Counted from the stretch's first letter, positions 8,202-19,168 are shown. The stretch: DNA of 64,000 nucleotides from Bacillota bacterium (GCA_023410875.1 JAEYPH010000015.1:13465-77464); one strand, 5' to 3'. Notes: a model not told the origin generated them from the sequence alone. Translations and numbers: made by a program.

Positions 8202-9107
8202 ATGACAATTTCGCGGATAGATGCAAATGATACGGCAGTTTTTTTGGCCTATTGCCGGGCACACCGCGCCGAGGTGGACGACTCCTTTTTGTATGACGAG
8301 GATCTGGCCGCCTTCACACCCGACAGCGAGAACCCCACCGTGGTTGCGCGGGCGGACAGGCGCATCGTCGGCGCTGCGTCCCTGATCCTGGACGACTACA
8401 TGCGCAGAGGGAACCGGGCGCGGTTTCGCATCTTCCATGCGGAAAGCGGGCACGAGGCCTGCTATGAAGCGTTGTTCCGAGCAATCATTCCCCTCACGGC
8501 CGGGGTGGGTCGGCTGTATGCTTATGTACAGGAGGAGCGCGCACAGCAGCACGCGGCAATGAAGGCTCTGGGGTTCACGGCGGAGCGCCTTTCCTTTCTG
8601 CTGCTGCGGGAGGACAAGCCTATCGAAAAACCCCGGCTGCCACAGGGGTACACGATCGCCGTATATGAACCGGGCCGGGACGCGCCGGCCTGGTGCGCCG
8701 TGCGCAACGCGGCATTCGCAACGCTCAAGGGCAGCGAGACGCCCATCACCGAAGACATGGCCGACCGTGGCAGCAGCGAGGCCATCCCCGGCGGCGCCAT
8801 GCTTCTGAAAGCGGGCGACGAGACCGTGGGCATTGTGCGGGCGGAGGAGGACGACGTGGACGGCCCCGCGGCCAACATCGGCCCGCTGGCCATCCTCCCC
8901 GCCTGGCAGGGCAAAGGGCTGGGCCGGGCGCTGCTGCGGGCGGCGCTGCGCAACGCCAAAGAGCACGGCTATGGCCGCGCGGTGCTGTGCGTGAACGGCG
9001 AGAACCAGCGGGCTGCCGCGCTCTATCTGCAGGAAGGGTTCCGCCAGGTGGAGGCGGTCACGTGCTATCGGTATGATATCGGTGTGGTTCCACCGTCTAT
9101 TGGCTGA
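8202..9107 (+). CDS. Tandem GNAT-family acetyltransferase
   Basis: This 301-residue protein appears to contain two GNAT folds. The C-terminal half (about residues 150-295) carries the acetyl-CoA motif IGPLAILPAWQGKGLGRALL followed by GYGRAVLCVNGENQRAAALYLQEGF. The N-terminal half is a diverged GNAT unit without a clear Q/RxxGxG loop, probably for substrate binding or dimerisation. The substrate cannot be predicted. The ATG has GGAGCTGG upstream. It is separated from smpB by repeat copy B. Confidence 0.85.
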   Translation: MTISRIDANDTAVFLAYCRAHRAEVDDSFLYDEDLAAFTPDSENPTVVARADRRIVGAASLILDDYMRRGNRARFRIFHAESGHEACYEALFRAIIPLTAGVGRLYAYVQEERAQQHAAMKALGFTAERLSFLLLREDKPIEKPRLPQGYTIAVYEPGRDAPAWCAVRNAAFATLKGSETPITEDMADRGSSEAIPGGAMLLKAGDETVGIVRAEEDDVDGPAANIGPLAILPAWQGKGLGRALLRAALRNAKEHGYGRAVLCVNGENQRAAALYLQEGFRQVEAVTCYRYDIGVVPPSIG

Positions 9108-9287
9108 ATACAACAAGTAGTCCTTGGGCACTTCTCTCGTTAACGCACGGGGCTGTCGTACTAAGCGCATAATGTATGCATCATAGAAGGGAAGGATTTT
9201 GCGCCCTGCGTTGCTCCTTGCGCAACTGCCATCGCCGCAGGCTATGACCGGCTCTGATAAGCCATTATCGAGCAGGACAATGATTCA

Positions 9288-9322
9288 AAGGCAAGCCGGT
9301 CGGACATCGACCGGCTTGCCTT
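9288..9322. terminator. Bidirectional terminator-like hairpin
   Basis: GGCAAGCCGGTCG pairs with CGACCGGCTTGCC around GACAT, flanked by AAA and TTG. It lies between the converging GNAT and DUF1989 genes. The upstream gap (9108-9287) holds a degraded fragment resembling the start of the two-hairpin element near 9190, and nothing else recognisable. Confidence 0.6.
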
Positions 9323-9368
9323 GCTTCATGTACCCAAAAGGGGTCCCATATCGTGCATCACGCTTCGC

Positions 9369-9974
9369 TTACGCGCTCTCCAGTATCACCCGCACTGCCG
9401 TGCAGCGGCCTCCGTTGCACTTGCTCTCGCTGACGCTGCACGCCGCCAGGCCCACGAGCACGTCCATCTGCGCCTGCAGCCGGATGCGGTCCCCCGGCCG
9501 GGAAACCGGTTCTTCCACCGATATGCGGCCATCGGGATGGATGGCCGTACGCATGAAGATGTTGAAGGGATGGATGATGGCCTGGGCGGGCACGCCGTGG
9601 CCGGCCAAGGCGGCGTTGATGTTGTCCAGGCAGTTGCGATGATTGGGGCCGCTCTTATAGAAGAACTCGTACATCTGCTGCCGGCAGCACGGGTGCAGCA
9701 GGTCATGCTCGCCCACGTCGTCATTGAGGATGCGGAACATGACGCGGTACTGGCTGCTGTACAGCGCGTCGCCGGCGCCCACCCGCAACGATTCGTTGCA
9801 GTCCATCGTAACCCCGGTGGACAGCAGCTCCCGGTGGTCGGCGGCGCTCACGGCAAAGAAGTCCACGACCTGCCGGCCTTCCACATCCTGTATCGTGATG
9901 CAGTCCCCCGCCTTCATCTCGAAGGCTGCGCCCGATTGGGCCTCCACAAGGTATTCCGTATACATACGATTCAC
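9369..9974 (-). CDS. DUF1989 (urea-carboxylase-associated-like) protein
   Basis: This 201-residue protein belongs to DUF1989, whose members are often found near urea amidolyase or aminomethyltransferase-like genes and have no settled catalytic role. Conserved features include GDCITIQDVEGRQVVDFFA, SLRVGAGDALYSSQYRVMF, the paired-cysteine segment HPCCRQQMYEFF and HPFNIFM. The start used is a GTG directly after the stop of the HD gene, suggesting translational coupling; an ATG three codons further in (9965) is also possible. No urea genes are nearby, so the neighbourhood does not support urea metabolism. Confidence 0.8.
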   Translation of the reverse strand: MNRMYTEYLVEAQSGAAFEMKAGDCITIQDVEGRQVVDFFAVSAADHRELLSTGVTMDCNESLRVGAGDALYSSQYRVMFRILNDDVGEHDLLHPCCRQQMYEFFYKSGPNHRNCLDNINAALAGHGVPAQAIIHPFNIFMRTAIHPDGRISVEEPVSRPGDRIRLQAQMDVLVGLAACSVSESKCNGGRCTAVRVILESA

Positions 9975-10573
9975 TCACAAATCTACGGCCAGAGGCCCGT
10001 TGAGAAAAGGCAACACCTGCCGCGCAACGTCCTGTGCGCCCGGCGAGAGCAGGTTGCGCTCAAGCGCGCCGCGCAGGGCAGCACTGTCCCGCGCGCCGTC
10101 CTCCATCAGGTTCACCAGCAGGTCGGCCTCCCACAGCAGCTGGAAGTCCGGACCGTCCACGGCGGCGGCGGTGTGATGGTGGCCCACGATGTGGCACATG
10201 CGCTCGGTGAGAGCGGGCGTGACGCCCAGCGCCCGCAGGATGTCGCGGGCAATGGGCGGGCCTTCCATCTCCTGGAAGCGCACCGCCGCAGAGCCGTGCA
10301 ACCGCTCGGCCTTCTGTATGCCGATGTCGTGCAGCACGGCGCACAGCCGGGCGCTTAAGGCCTGGCCCGCAGCCAGCGGCTCTGCGGCCTCCAGCAGTTC
10401 GTCGGCCAGCCGCAGCACCCGCAGCGCGTGGCATACCCGCTTGCGGTCGGCGCCGAAGCGCCGGCGCATGGCCTCGGCGGCGTGGGCCACCAGTTGGGCC
10501 GAAGCATCCGCATCCGGTTCGCCTTCCTTAAGTTGCCAGCCGGCGGCCAGCAGCGCCTCCCAGGTGCGCTCGG

Positions 10574-10577
<4 letters not shown>
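9975..10577 (-). CDS. HD-domain phosphohydrolase-like protein
   Basis: A 200-residue HD-superfamily protein. Metal-binding signatures are visible in HALRVLRLADELL (first His), CAVLHDIGIQKAERLHG (the HD pair) and MCHIVGHHHT (later His residues). HD proteins hydrolyse phosphate esters, often nucleotides; the substrate here is unknown. The ATG overlaps the stop of the ABC-F gene as ATGA and the downstream DUF1989 gene follows without a gap, so the three genes are probably one operon. A six-residue extension was rejected in favour of MTERTW, which has GGAGAT upstream. Confidence 0.8.
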
Positions 10578-12475
<1,898 letters not shown>

Positions 12476-12636
12476 GGGCCTACCCGTATCATTTTTTTAC
12501 CGGGTTATTATACTATATCGGCTTGATGCTGTCATTCGGGATGGAACAAAGCAAAGGGAAGGGCGAACCAAGCGGTCCGCCCTTTGCAAATTAGGGATGT
12601 CGTGTTAGTCATAAATCTATATACTCACTCAATCAA

Positions 12637-12713
12637 TGGGGCCGAAGGTTTCCAAAGGGCGATCGGAAAGCCCTTTGGTCGCGCGCGAAGGGCGCGAAAT
12701 CCCTTCCCACTGT
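12637..12713 (-). repeat. Dispersed two-hairpin element, copy C
   Basis: Nearly identical to copy B at 8107-8177 and in the same orientation, with the GCGC-rich loop slightly longer. It occupies the 285-bp gap between the ABC-F gene and the putative anti-sigma gene, in which nothing else is recognisable. Confidence 0.8.
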
Positions 12714-12760
12714 ATCAAGCATGCACTTTGTGCGCTTAGCGCGACAATCTCTTTAGGCTG

Positions 12761-13996
12761 TTATTCGATCAGCGAGACCATCATGGACGTCACGACGCCG
12801 TCCTTGACCTTGACGATCAGGTTGTCGTTGCTGCCCACGCCCCAGGCCAGCGCGCCGATGGCCTCATGGGGTTCGCCCAGCACGGCGGTGAACTGCGAAA
12901 GCTCCATGCCGGCGTGCAGCCCGAAGGGCTGCTCCGCCTTCTCGGCGGTGGATTCGATGGAGTACAGCTTGCCGTTGCGCACGACGGCGGTCGTGCCGTC
13001 CGCCCACTTCACCGTGCGGGATGTGCCGCCAACGTCTTCACCGGTCTTGTCGCCGGTGGGGTCGGAGCCGATGGCTTTTGTCAGCGCTTCCACGGCTTTC
13101 TTGCCTTCGGTGTCCAGCTTCACGCCGTAGATCGCCAGGTCGTCCCAGGTCAGCTTTTTCTGCTCCACTGCCGGCGCTTTGGTGGCCGTGGGCTCAGGCT
13201 TCTTCGTGGGCTCGGGCTTCCCGGTCTCCACCTGGGAGGAGTCCACAACCTGGAATGTCTTGAGCATCGCATAGAACCGGGCGCCGTGCCCCTCGGCGGC
13301 TTCACGGAACATCTTGCAGCGAATCTCGAAGCTTCCGCCCCGTTTGTTGTCCACGATGTAGATGTCCTCGTAGGGGGATTTGCTGTCGTCCTCGTCGTAG
13401 GCCAGGATGGCCCAGCCCTTCACCGGTTCGGTCACCTGTCCCCGGCCTTCGGCCACGTCATATTTGCCCTTGACCTCGGCCAGCAGCGCCTCATATTGCT
13501 GCTGCGCACCCTTGTCGGTGATCTGGCGGATCTCCATCTGCACCGGCGGGTAGCCTTCGGGCATGTTCAGAGCCTTGTAGGTGTCCACACCCGCGCTGCC
13601 CTCTTTTTTGTAGCGTTCGGTGTCGATATAGATCACATACCCCATCTCGCCGGTGGTGTTGGCGTGCAGCTCCGCCTGCTGTGTCTCGGTGCCGCCCTCT
13701 ATCTGGGTGTCCATCTGTATTTCGGGGGCGAAGAGCTTCACGATGCGGTCGGCCAATGCCGTGCCCTGCGGCGTCATCGAGAAGAACACCGTCACCGCGG
13801 CGGCAGCTGCCGTCGTCACTGCCGCCGACAGCCAAAAGTTTCTCTTGCGTTTCATATCCTTACGCTTCCTTTCTGCTTCGATTGTGGAGATCCGGCTGAA
13901 CACGGTGTGCCAGACGGACCTCTTGCGCTGGGCCGCCCCTTCGGTGCCCTGCCGCAACGCCTGCGTTAATCTTTCGTCCTTATCCTGCGTGTTCAT
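12761..13996 (-). CDS. Membrane-anchored partner of the ECF sigma factor (putative anti-sigma)
   Basis: This 411-residue protein starts with ATGA overlap on the sigma-factor stop, so the two are translationally coupled. A cytoplasmic N-terminal segment of about 50 residues (LTQALRQGTEGAAQRKR) precedes one transmembrane helix (about 52-72). The rest should be extracytoplasmic, including a Pro/Thr/Lys linker near residues 255-280 and a C-terminal domain ending in LIVKVKDGVVTSMMV. The layout fits an anti-sigma factor or sensor that holds the sigma factor at the membrane; the domain family is not recognised with certainty and no zinc-binding anti-sigma motif is visible. Function is inferred from position. 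Confidence 0.65.
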   Translation of the reverse strand: MNTQDKDERLTQALRQGTEGAAQRKRSVWHTVFSRISTIEAERKRKDMKRKRNFWLSAAVTTAAAAAVTVFFSMTPQGTALADRIVKLFAPEIQMDTQIEGGTETQQAELHANTTGEMGYVIYIDTERYKKEGSAGVDTYKALNMPEGYPPVQMEIRQITDKGAQQQYEALLAEVKGKYDVAEGRGQVTEPVKGWAILAYDEDDSKSPYEDIYIVDNKRGGSFEIRCKMFREAAEGHGARFYAMLKTFQVVDSSQVETGKPEPTKKPEPTATKAPAVEQKKLTWDDLAIYGVKLDTEGKKAVEALTKAIGSDPTGDKTGEDVGGTSRTVKWADGTTAVVRNGKLYSIESTAEKAEQPFGLHAGMELSQFTAVLGEPHEAIGALAWGVGSNDNLIVKVKDGVVTSMMVSLIE

Positions 13997-14496
13997 ATGA
14001 CATCACCTTTCTCAAGAAAACCGCGCAGCCTGTGCCGGGCCCGCCGGACACGGCCCTTCATCGTCGTCAGGCTGAGCCCCAGTATTTGAGCCGCCTCCTG
14101 GTCCTGATACCCCATCAGGTACCGCAGCACCAGCGGCTCCCGCAGGCTTAAGTCCAGCTCGCCGATGGCTTCGTACAGCGCCTGGTAATCGTCCTGCGGC
14201 GCCGGTTCTTCCGGCAAAGTGTCGGTGGGCAGCAGCCTGCGCCGCCACCGCAAGGCCCTTCGGCATTCGTTGACGAGTATCCTGTAAAACCACGGCTCAA
14301 AGGGCTTGGATGGATCGAACCGGTTGATGTTGCGGTATATCCGTATGAACGTATCCTGCACGACGTCGGCTGCCAGGCCGTCGTTGCCGACAATGGCCGC
14401 GGCGTACCGCAGCGCCGGCTCTGCCATGCGGTCATACAGGCGGTCAAATGCCTGAATGTCGCCCTGTTGTATGTGTTTGATGTCCAACTCGTCCAA
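13993..14496 (-). CDS. ECF-type RNA polymerase sigma factor
   Basis: A group IV sigma factor of 167 residues with regions 2 and 4 only. Region 2 reads AFDRLYDRMAEPALRYAAAIVGNDGLAADVVQDTFIRIYRNINRFD and then FEPWFYRILVNECRRALRW. Region 4 holds LREPLVLRYLMGYQDQEAAQILGLSLTTMKGRVRRARHRL, the -35-binding helix-turn-helix. I chose a TTG start because an AAAGGA site lies eight bases upstream; an ATG at 14538 would add 14 residues but has no ribosome site. It is cotranscribed with the following membrane protein, which presumably regulates it. Confidence 0.9.
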   Translation of the reverse strand: MDELDIKHIQQGDIQAFDRLYDRMAEPALRYAAAIVGNDGLAADVVQDTFIRIYRNINRFDPSKPFEPWFYRILVNECRRALRWRRRLLPTDTLPEEPAPQDDYQALYEAIGELDLSLREPLVLRYLMGYQDQEAAQILGLSLTTMKGRVRRARHRLRGFLEKGDVI

Positions 14497-14637
14497 TCCG
14501 CAGTTCCTTTCGTGCCGTTTGAAAGCTTTCACATACATTACCCATCTATGAGCAAAAAAGAGACAAAAGATTTTAAGGAATATCCATCGATGGGCACTTC
14601 CCCTCCCCATTCCATGTTTTCACGCTTTGTTCCTGCA

Positions 14638-14646
14638 TGGTATAAT
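14638..14646 (+). promoter_or_regulatory. Extended -10 promoter directly at the serpin start
   Basis: TGGTATAAT (14638-14646) is an extended -10 element only six bases before the ATG at 14653. A weak -35, TTTCAC, sits 17 bp upstream. Transcription would begin at or next to the start codon, implying a leaderless mRNA if this promoter is used. Confidence 0.45.
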
Positions 14647-14652
14647 GCGGTT

Positions 14653-15897
14653 ATGAAGGTTTTTACCAAAAGAAAACAGATACTTTTACCGTTGACTCTG
14701 GCCGCGTTGCTAGTGGCATTGAGCGCGTGCTCCGGCGCAGGCCGCGCTACCGACGCGCCCAGCAGCCAGCCCACGCCCAGCGTGAGCGTGGGCGAGGGCA
14801 GCCTAGCCGAAGGCCGTATGCTGGATTGGAGCCTGACGCTGCTGCATCTGGCCGACAACGGCGACAACCTTGCGTTGTCGCCGGCAGCGCTGACCAGCGA
14901 GATCGCAGCGCTCCGGCTGGGCGTGCAGGGCAAACCCCTGCAAGACACTGCCACAGCGCTGGGCGCTCAGGACATGAGCCCCAAACAGATCAACGACGCC
15001 GCGCTCAAAGCCCGCCAGACCATGGAAAAGCTCAAGCTGGGGCGCTACAGCGCGTTGTGGTGTCTGTTCGTCGGAGAAAACCAGCCCGTGCTGGAAGCAT
15101 ACCTGTCCGAAGGCCAGAAAGCGCTGCAGATGAGCTCTCGCTTCGAGCCGCTCAGCGGCGACACGGGTAAAGCGGCGCTCAACGAATGGGCGGACACCGG
15201 CACCGTCGGCATGGTCAGCGACCTGGATTTCGACGTGCCCTCCACCGATCAGCCGTTCTTCGTGGACCTGTTCATGGCCGACCCCGACTGGCAGACGGCG
15301 CTGGACCCCGCCAAGACCCGGCCGCAGCCCTTCTTCTATGAGGACGGCGACAAGAGCGCGGTGCCCACGCTGGTCGTCATGGGGCGCTGCGGCATCTACA
15401 ATGGGCCAGAGGGCGCCATGGCGGTGCTGCCGCTGGCCGGCGACGAGGCGCGCCTGGTCGTGCTGTTCCCCAAGGAAGACGGCGTTAAGCTGACGGACTT
15501 CTATGCCACTGCGCAGGCCCGCCACGATGAATGGCTGACCAAGGCAACATGGGGCAGCCAGCGGGTGCTGCTGCCGCGGTTCAGCATCGGTTATCGCGGC
15601 TCCATCCGGGGCCTCTTGGGCGCAGCGGGCATGGGCTCGCTCTTCGCCGGGGATACCGACTACAGCGCCATGGGCCAAGGCCTGCACCCCGCTGACATTC
15701 TGCACGATTGCCGTCTGATCCTCGATGAATCCGGCGTGAACACCGCCGACCCCAAGGCCAGCTACCGCTCGGGCGTGGATGACGGCATTCCCACTCTGGC
15801 CGTAAACCGGCCCTTCCTGGTGCTGCTGGAAAAGACCGATACCGGCGCTGTGCTGCTGGCTGGCGCCGTGCGCGACCCGCTGACAGCGTTGAAGTGA
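14653..15897 (+). CDS. Serpin-like lipoprotein
   Basis: A 414-residue protein with a lipoprotein signal peptide (MKVFTKRKQILLPL, lipobox LSAC) followed by a serpin fold. The C-terminal end shows the serpin signature in LAVNRPFLVLLEKTDTGAVLLAGAVRDP, preceded by a short reactive-centre-like loop near SYRSGVDDGIP; QPFFVDLFMADPDWQTALDP resembles the central serpin strands. Bacterial serpins may inhibit host or competitor proteases at the cell surface, but the hinge region here lacks the small-residue run of classic inhibitory serpins, so inhibition is uncertain. No ribosome site is seen; an extended -10 abuts the start. A longer reading from further upstream would lose the signal peptide. Confidence 0.8.
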   Translation: MKVFTKRKQILLPLTLAALLVALSACSGAGRATDAPSSQPTPSVSVGEGSLAEGRMLDWSLTLLHLADNGDNLALSPAALTSEIAALRLGVQGKPLQDTATALGAQDMSPKQINDAALKARQTMEKLKLGRYSALWCLFVGENQPVLEAYLSEGQKALQMSSRFEPLSGDTGKAALNEWADTGTVGMVSDLDFDVPSTDQPFFVDLFMADPDWQTALDPAKTRPQPFFYEDGDKSAVPTLVVMGRCGIYNGPEGAMAVLPLAGDEARLVVLFPKEDGVKLTDFYATAQARHDEWLTKATWGSQRVLLPRFSIGYRGSIRGLLGAAGMGSLFAGDTDYSAMGQGLHPADILHDCRLILDESGVNTADPKASYRSGVDDGIPTLAVNRPFLVLLEKTDTGAVLLAGAVRDPLTALK

Positions 15898-15913
15898 TGT
15901 GAGGAGACGCTTG

Positions 15914-16945
15914 ATGAACCAGACCATCTATGATTACGCCGTGGAACAAACCGCTCGCCTGTGCGCCATCGCCAGCCCCACGGGTTATACAGCCGACATC
16001 GCCCGCGCCGTGGCAGCCGAACTCACCGCTCTGGGGTATGAGCCAAAGCTTACCAACAAGGGCGCAGTGGTGTGCTGCCTGGGCGGCGAAGGCGAAGGGC
16101 TGTGCCTGTCCGCCCACCTAGACGCTCTGGGCCTGATCGTGCGCTCGGTGAAGGCCAACGGTCGCCTGCGCTACGAACCGCTCAACGGCTACAGCCATTT
16201 CCACGCCGCCACCGAGAACGTCACCGTGTTCACCCGCGCCGGGCGGGCATTCACTGGCACCGTGCAGTGCGACAAGCCCTCGGTGCACGTGTGGGGCAGC
16301 CCCGACAAGGTGGGCAAGGACGACGGCGGCATGGAGATCCTGCTGGACGAAGAGGTGCGCGACGCCTCCGACGTGGCAAAACTCGGCATTCGCGCCGGCG
16401 ACTTCATCGCCTATGACCCGCGCACGCGGTTGACCGACAGCGGCTTTATCAAGAGCCGCCATCTGGACGACAAGGCCGGCAGCGCCTGCCTGCTGGCGCT
16501 GGCCCGGTATCTGCGGGAATCCGGCGCTTCGTTGCGGTGCAAGACCTGGCTGCTGTTCACCGTGTATGAGGAGGTGGGCCACGGCGGCGCCGTGATCCCT
16601 GAAGGCATCCGCGACATGGTGGCCGTGGACATGGGCGCCGTGGGCGACGACCTGGGCTGCGACGAGTTCAAGGTCAGCATCTGCGCAAAGGACTCCACCG
16701 GTCCCTATGATTATGACGTGACCAGCGAGCTGATCGCCGCCGCCGAGCGCATGGGCTGCGATTACGCCGTGGACATCTACCCCCACTACGGCTCCGACGT
16801 GGATGTGACGCTGCGCGCGGGCTATGATGTGCGCCACGGCCTGATCGGCCCAGGCGTATATGCCAGCCACGGTTATGAGCGCACCCATCGGCGCGCGCTG
16901 GAGAATACGATCAAGCTGCTGTGCGGCTACGCAATGCAACCATGA
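15914..16945 (+). CDS. M42 family metallo-aminopeptidase
   Basis: A 343-residue cytoplasmic metallopeptidase of the M42 (glutamyl aminopeptidase/FrvX/endoglucanase M) family. Metal ligands and catalytic residues appear in order: LSAHLDALG, SRHLDDKAG, TVYEEVGHGG, MVAVDMG and the final SHGYERTH. These enzymes trim peptides using two zinc or cobalt ions. The ATG has GAGGAG upstream; a GTG five codons earlier is possible. It follows the serpin gene by 16 bases, so the two may be cotranscribed. Confidence 0.92.
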   Translation: MNQTIYDYAVEQTARLCAIASPTGYTADIARAVAAELTALGYEPKLTNKGAVVCCLGGEGEGLCLSAHLDALGLIVRSVKANGRLRYEPLNGYSHFHAATENVTVFTRAGRAFTGTVQCDKPSVHVWGSPDKVGKDDGGMEILLDEEVRDASDVAKLGIRAGDFIAYDPRTRLTDSGFIKSRHLDDKAGSACLLALARYLRESGASLRCKTWLLFTVYEEVGHGGAVIPEGIRDMVAVDMGAVGDDLGCDEFKVSICAKDSTGPYDYDVTSELIAAAERMGCDYAVDIYPHYGSDVDVTLRAGYDVRHGLIGPGVYASHGYERTHRRALENTIKLLCGYAMQP

Positions 16946-17108
16946 AAAAGCGCGTAAGGAAAATTCAACTGGATCCTCTCAAGCTTCGGGCTACATGGAC
17001 CATCAACCCCATAACGCGGGTCAAACCCAGCGCAAAGGTATACTCCCGCAAGAGCAAACGGGAGACAAGCGAGGAATAAGCATCGGTGATCGACAGGAGG
17101 CGAACGAA

Positions 17109-17927
17109 ATGATTCCAGTCATCCCTTTCGCAGGCCACGCGGTATCCCGGCTGATCATCGGCGGGAACCCCTTCAGCGGAAATTCCCACGTATCTCCGGA
17201 GCTGGACAACGAGATGCAGGACTACTTCACGACCGAGAACGTGAAGAAGACGCTATTCCGCTGCATGGAGTGCGGCGTCAATACGATGCAGCTGCGCGCG
17301 GACAAACACATCATGCGCATCATCCGGGAATTCCGCCAGGAGGGCGGCCGGATGAACTGGATCGCCCAGACCACGCCCGAGAGCAAGTCCTTCGACGGCA
17401 GCATCCACCAGCTGTGCGCTTATGACCCCATCGCGATCTATCACCACGGCACAGAGCTGGACGCACTGTTCAAGGATCGGCAATATGACGAAATCCAGCG
17501 TCGGCTGGGCGTGATACGCGGCACCGGCAAGCTGGTCGGGCTGGGCACGCACATGCCCGAGGTCATCGAATACGCGGAACAGCACCGTTGGGACATCGAC
17601 TTCTACATGGCCAGCGTGCACAACCTGAGCAAGATCTCCCGGGTCAGCAGCGCGACGACCGGTATCGCCAACCAGGACGAACCCTTTGACGACGAGGACC
17701 GCTCACTGATGTATGCGGCCATCCGCTCCACGGACAAGCCCTGCCTGGCCTTCAAGATCCTGGGAGCCACGCGCAAGTGCCAGTCCCCAGCCACTGTCCG
17801 CGCGGCCTTCGCAGAAGCCTTCGCCAACATCAAACCCACGGACGCAGTCGTCGTGGGCATGTACCCCAAGGCCAGCGACCAGGTCTATCAGAACGCGGCG
17901 TTCGTGCGGGAGATTCTGGGGGCCTGA
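17109..17927 (+). CDS. Aldo/keto-reductase-like TIM-barrel protein, uncharacterised
   Basis: A 272-residue protein with no catalytic tetrad that I can assign. The opening FAGHAVSRLIIGGNPFSGNSH resembles the first strand of aldo/keto reductases, and KLVGLGTHMPEVIEYAEQH followed by DFYMASVHNLSK resembles their later strands. The C-terminal VVVGMYPKASDQVYQNAAFVREIL fits a final barrel helix. The start has AGGAGG at ideal spacing. The 160-base gap before it contains nothing recognisable. Function is unknown. Confidence 0.6.
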   Translation: MIPVIPFAGHAVSRLIIGGNPFSGNSHVSPELDNEMQDYFTTENVKKTLFRCMECGVNTMQLRADKHIMRIIREFRQEGGRMNWIAQTTPESKSFDGSIHQLCAYDPIAIYHHGTELDALFKDRQYDEIQRRLGVIRGTGKLVGLGTHMPEVIEYAEQHRWDIDFYMASVHNLSKISRVSSATTGIANQDEPFDDEDRSLMYAAIRSTDKPCLAFKILGATRKCQSPATVRAAFAEAFANIKPTDAVVVGMYPKASDQVYQNAAFVREILGA

Positions 17928-17981
17928 TCGCCCCCGTCGCGGGATCGTATGGCACGACAACCCGGCACAGGAGGAAGCCTC

Positions 17982-18839
17982 ATGTACGCGGATCTGCACG
18001 TTCACAGCACGTTTTCCGACGGCACCGATACGCCGGGCGAGCTGCTGCGCCTGGCCGCTGCCCACGGCCTGCGGGTGCTGGCCATTACCGACCATGACAG
18101 CGTACAGGGCGTGCGCGCGGCGCTCGCTCTGCCAGTGGCCGAGCGCTGCGGCGTGGCGCTGCTGAGCGCCATCGAGGTTTCCACGCTACACAACCGCCGC
18201 TTCCTGCATGTGCTGGGCTATGGCGTGGACATCGAAAGCCCCGCGCTGTCCTCCTACCTCACGGAGGTATCCCGCGACAAGACCGAGAATACCCGCATCA
18301 ATTTCGAGAACGCCTGCAGCGCCGGCGCGTTTGCCTACCGCTGGGAGCGGGTGCTTGCGCTCAACCCCGGCCAAAGCCGCCTCACCGGCGTGCATGTGGT
18401 GGCCGCCATGAGGCAGGACGGAGTGCTCCCCCAATCCCTGACCTATCGGGAGCTGTTTTGGGAGTATTTCCGCCCAGAGGGAGCGTCGTTCATCCAGACC
18501 GAGAAAGCCACCGGATATGACGCCGTGGACATCATCAAAAAGAGCGGTGGCGTGCCGGTGATCGCTCACCCCAAGCTCGTGGAAAACGACGCCGTGGTGC
18601 TGGACCTCATTCGATACGGCGCCCAGGGCATCGAGGTGTATTACCCGCTGCACACGCACCAGGAGACGCAGAAGTATCTGCAGATGGCCCGGGACATGGG
18701 CGTGATAGTGACCGGAGGCTCCGATTGGCACGGCGGCAACAGCAACCCGGACGTGACCGCCATCGGTTGCGCCGGCCTGCCGAGCGGCGATTTTCCCATT
18801 TTTCAGCGCGTACAACCGCTGTGGCCTGCCGGCAAATGA
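17982..18839 (+). CDS. PHP-domain phosphoesterase
   Basis: A 285-residue stand-alone PHP protein of the YciV/TrpH-like type, which hydrolyse small phosphate substrates such as 3',5'-nucleotide bisphosphates. Metal-binding motifs are ADLHVHSTFSDGT, VLAITDHDSVQG, a mid-protein VPVIAHPKLV and the terminal GGSDWHGGN. The ATG has GGAGG at good spacing. It is 54 bases after the aldo/keto-reductase-like gene. The substrate is inferred only from family. Confidence 0.88.
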   Translation: MYADLHVHSTFSDGTDTPGELLRLAAAHGLRVLAITDHDSVQGVRAALALPVAERCGVALLSAIEVSTLHNRRFLHVLGYGVDIESPALSSYLTEVSRDKTENTRINFENACSAGAFAYRWERVLALNPGQSRLTGVHVVAAMRQDGVLPQSLTYRELFWEYFRPEGASFIQTEKATGYDAVDIIKKSGGVPVIAHPKLVENDAVVLDLIRYGAQGIEVYYPLHTHQETQKYLQMARDMGVIVTGGSDWHGGNSNPDVTAIGCAGLPSGDFPIFQRVQPLWPAGK

Positions 18840-18852
18840 TGATGTTTTATAT

Positions 18853-18882
18853 CTTGACGAATGAAGTCACAATGGGGTATAA
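18853..18882 (+). promoter_or_regulatory. rpmE promoter
   Basis: TTGACG (18853-18858) and TATAAT (18877-18882) are separated by 18 bp and lie 75 bp upstream of rpmE, a strong vegetative promoter for a ribosomal protein gene. Confidence 0.75.
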
Positions 18883-18957
18883 TGACATTCGCGTTTCTGA
18901 TGGAAACCATCCGGCAGCGATGCCGATTTATTCGCAGTTGCAAGGCAGGTGAAAAAC

Positions 18958-19155
18958 ATGAAAAAGGGCATTCATCCCAACTACCGTGAGTGCACAGTCA
19001 TCTGTGCTTGCGGCGAGAAGTTCACGACGCTTTCGACCGAGAAGGAAATGAAGGTGGAAATCTGTTCGCAGTGCCACCCATTCTTTACCGGCAAGCAGAA
19101 GCTCATAGACAGCGGCGGCCGCGTGGACCGCTTCAAGAAGCGCTACGGGCTGTAG
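18958..19155 (+). CDS. rpmE: 50S ribosomal protein L31
   Basis: A 65-residue ribosomal protein L31 of the zinc-binding type. MKKGIHPNYRECTVICACG, the four-cysteine pattern (CACG and CSQC) and HPFFTGKQKLIDSGGRVDRF are diagnostic. The ATG is preceded by AGGCAGG. It has its own promoter and terminator. rpmE before a DUF1385 gene, prmC and prfA is a conserved Firmicutes order. Confidence 0.97.
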   Translation: MKKGIHPNYRECTVICACGEKFTTLSTEKEMKVEICSQCHPFFTGKQKLIDSGGRVDRFKKRYGL

Positions 19156-19168
19156 AACATGCATTGAG

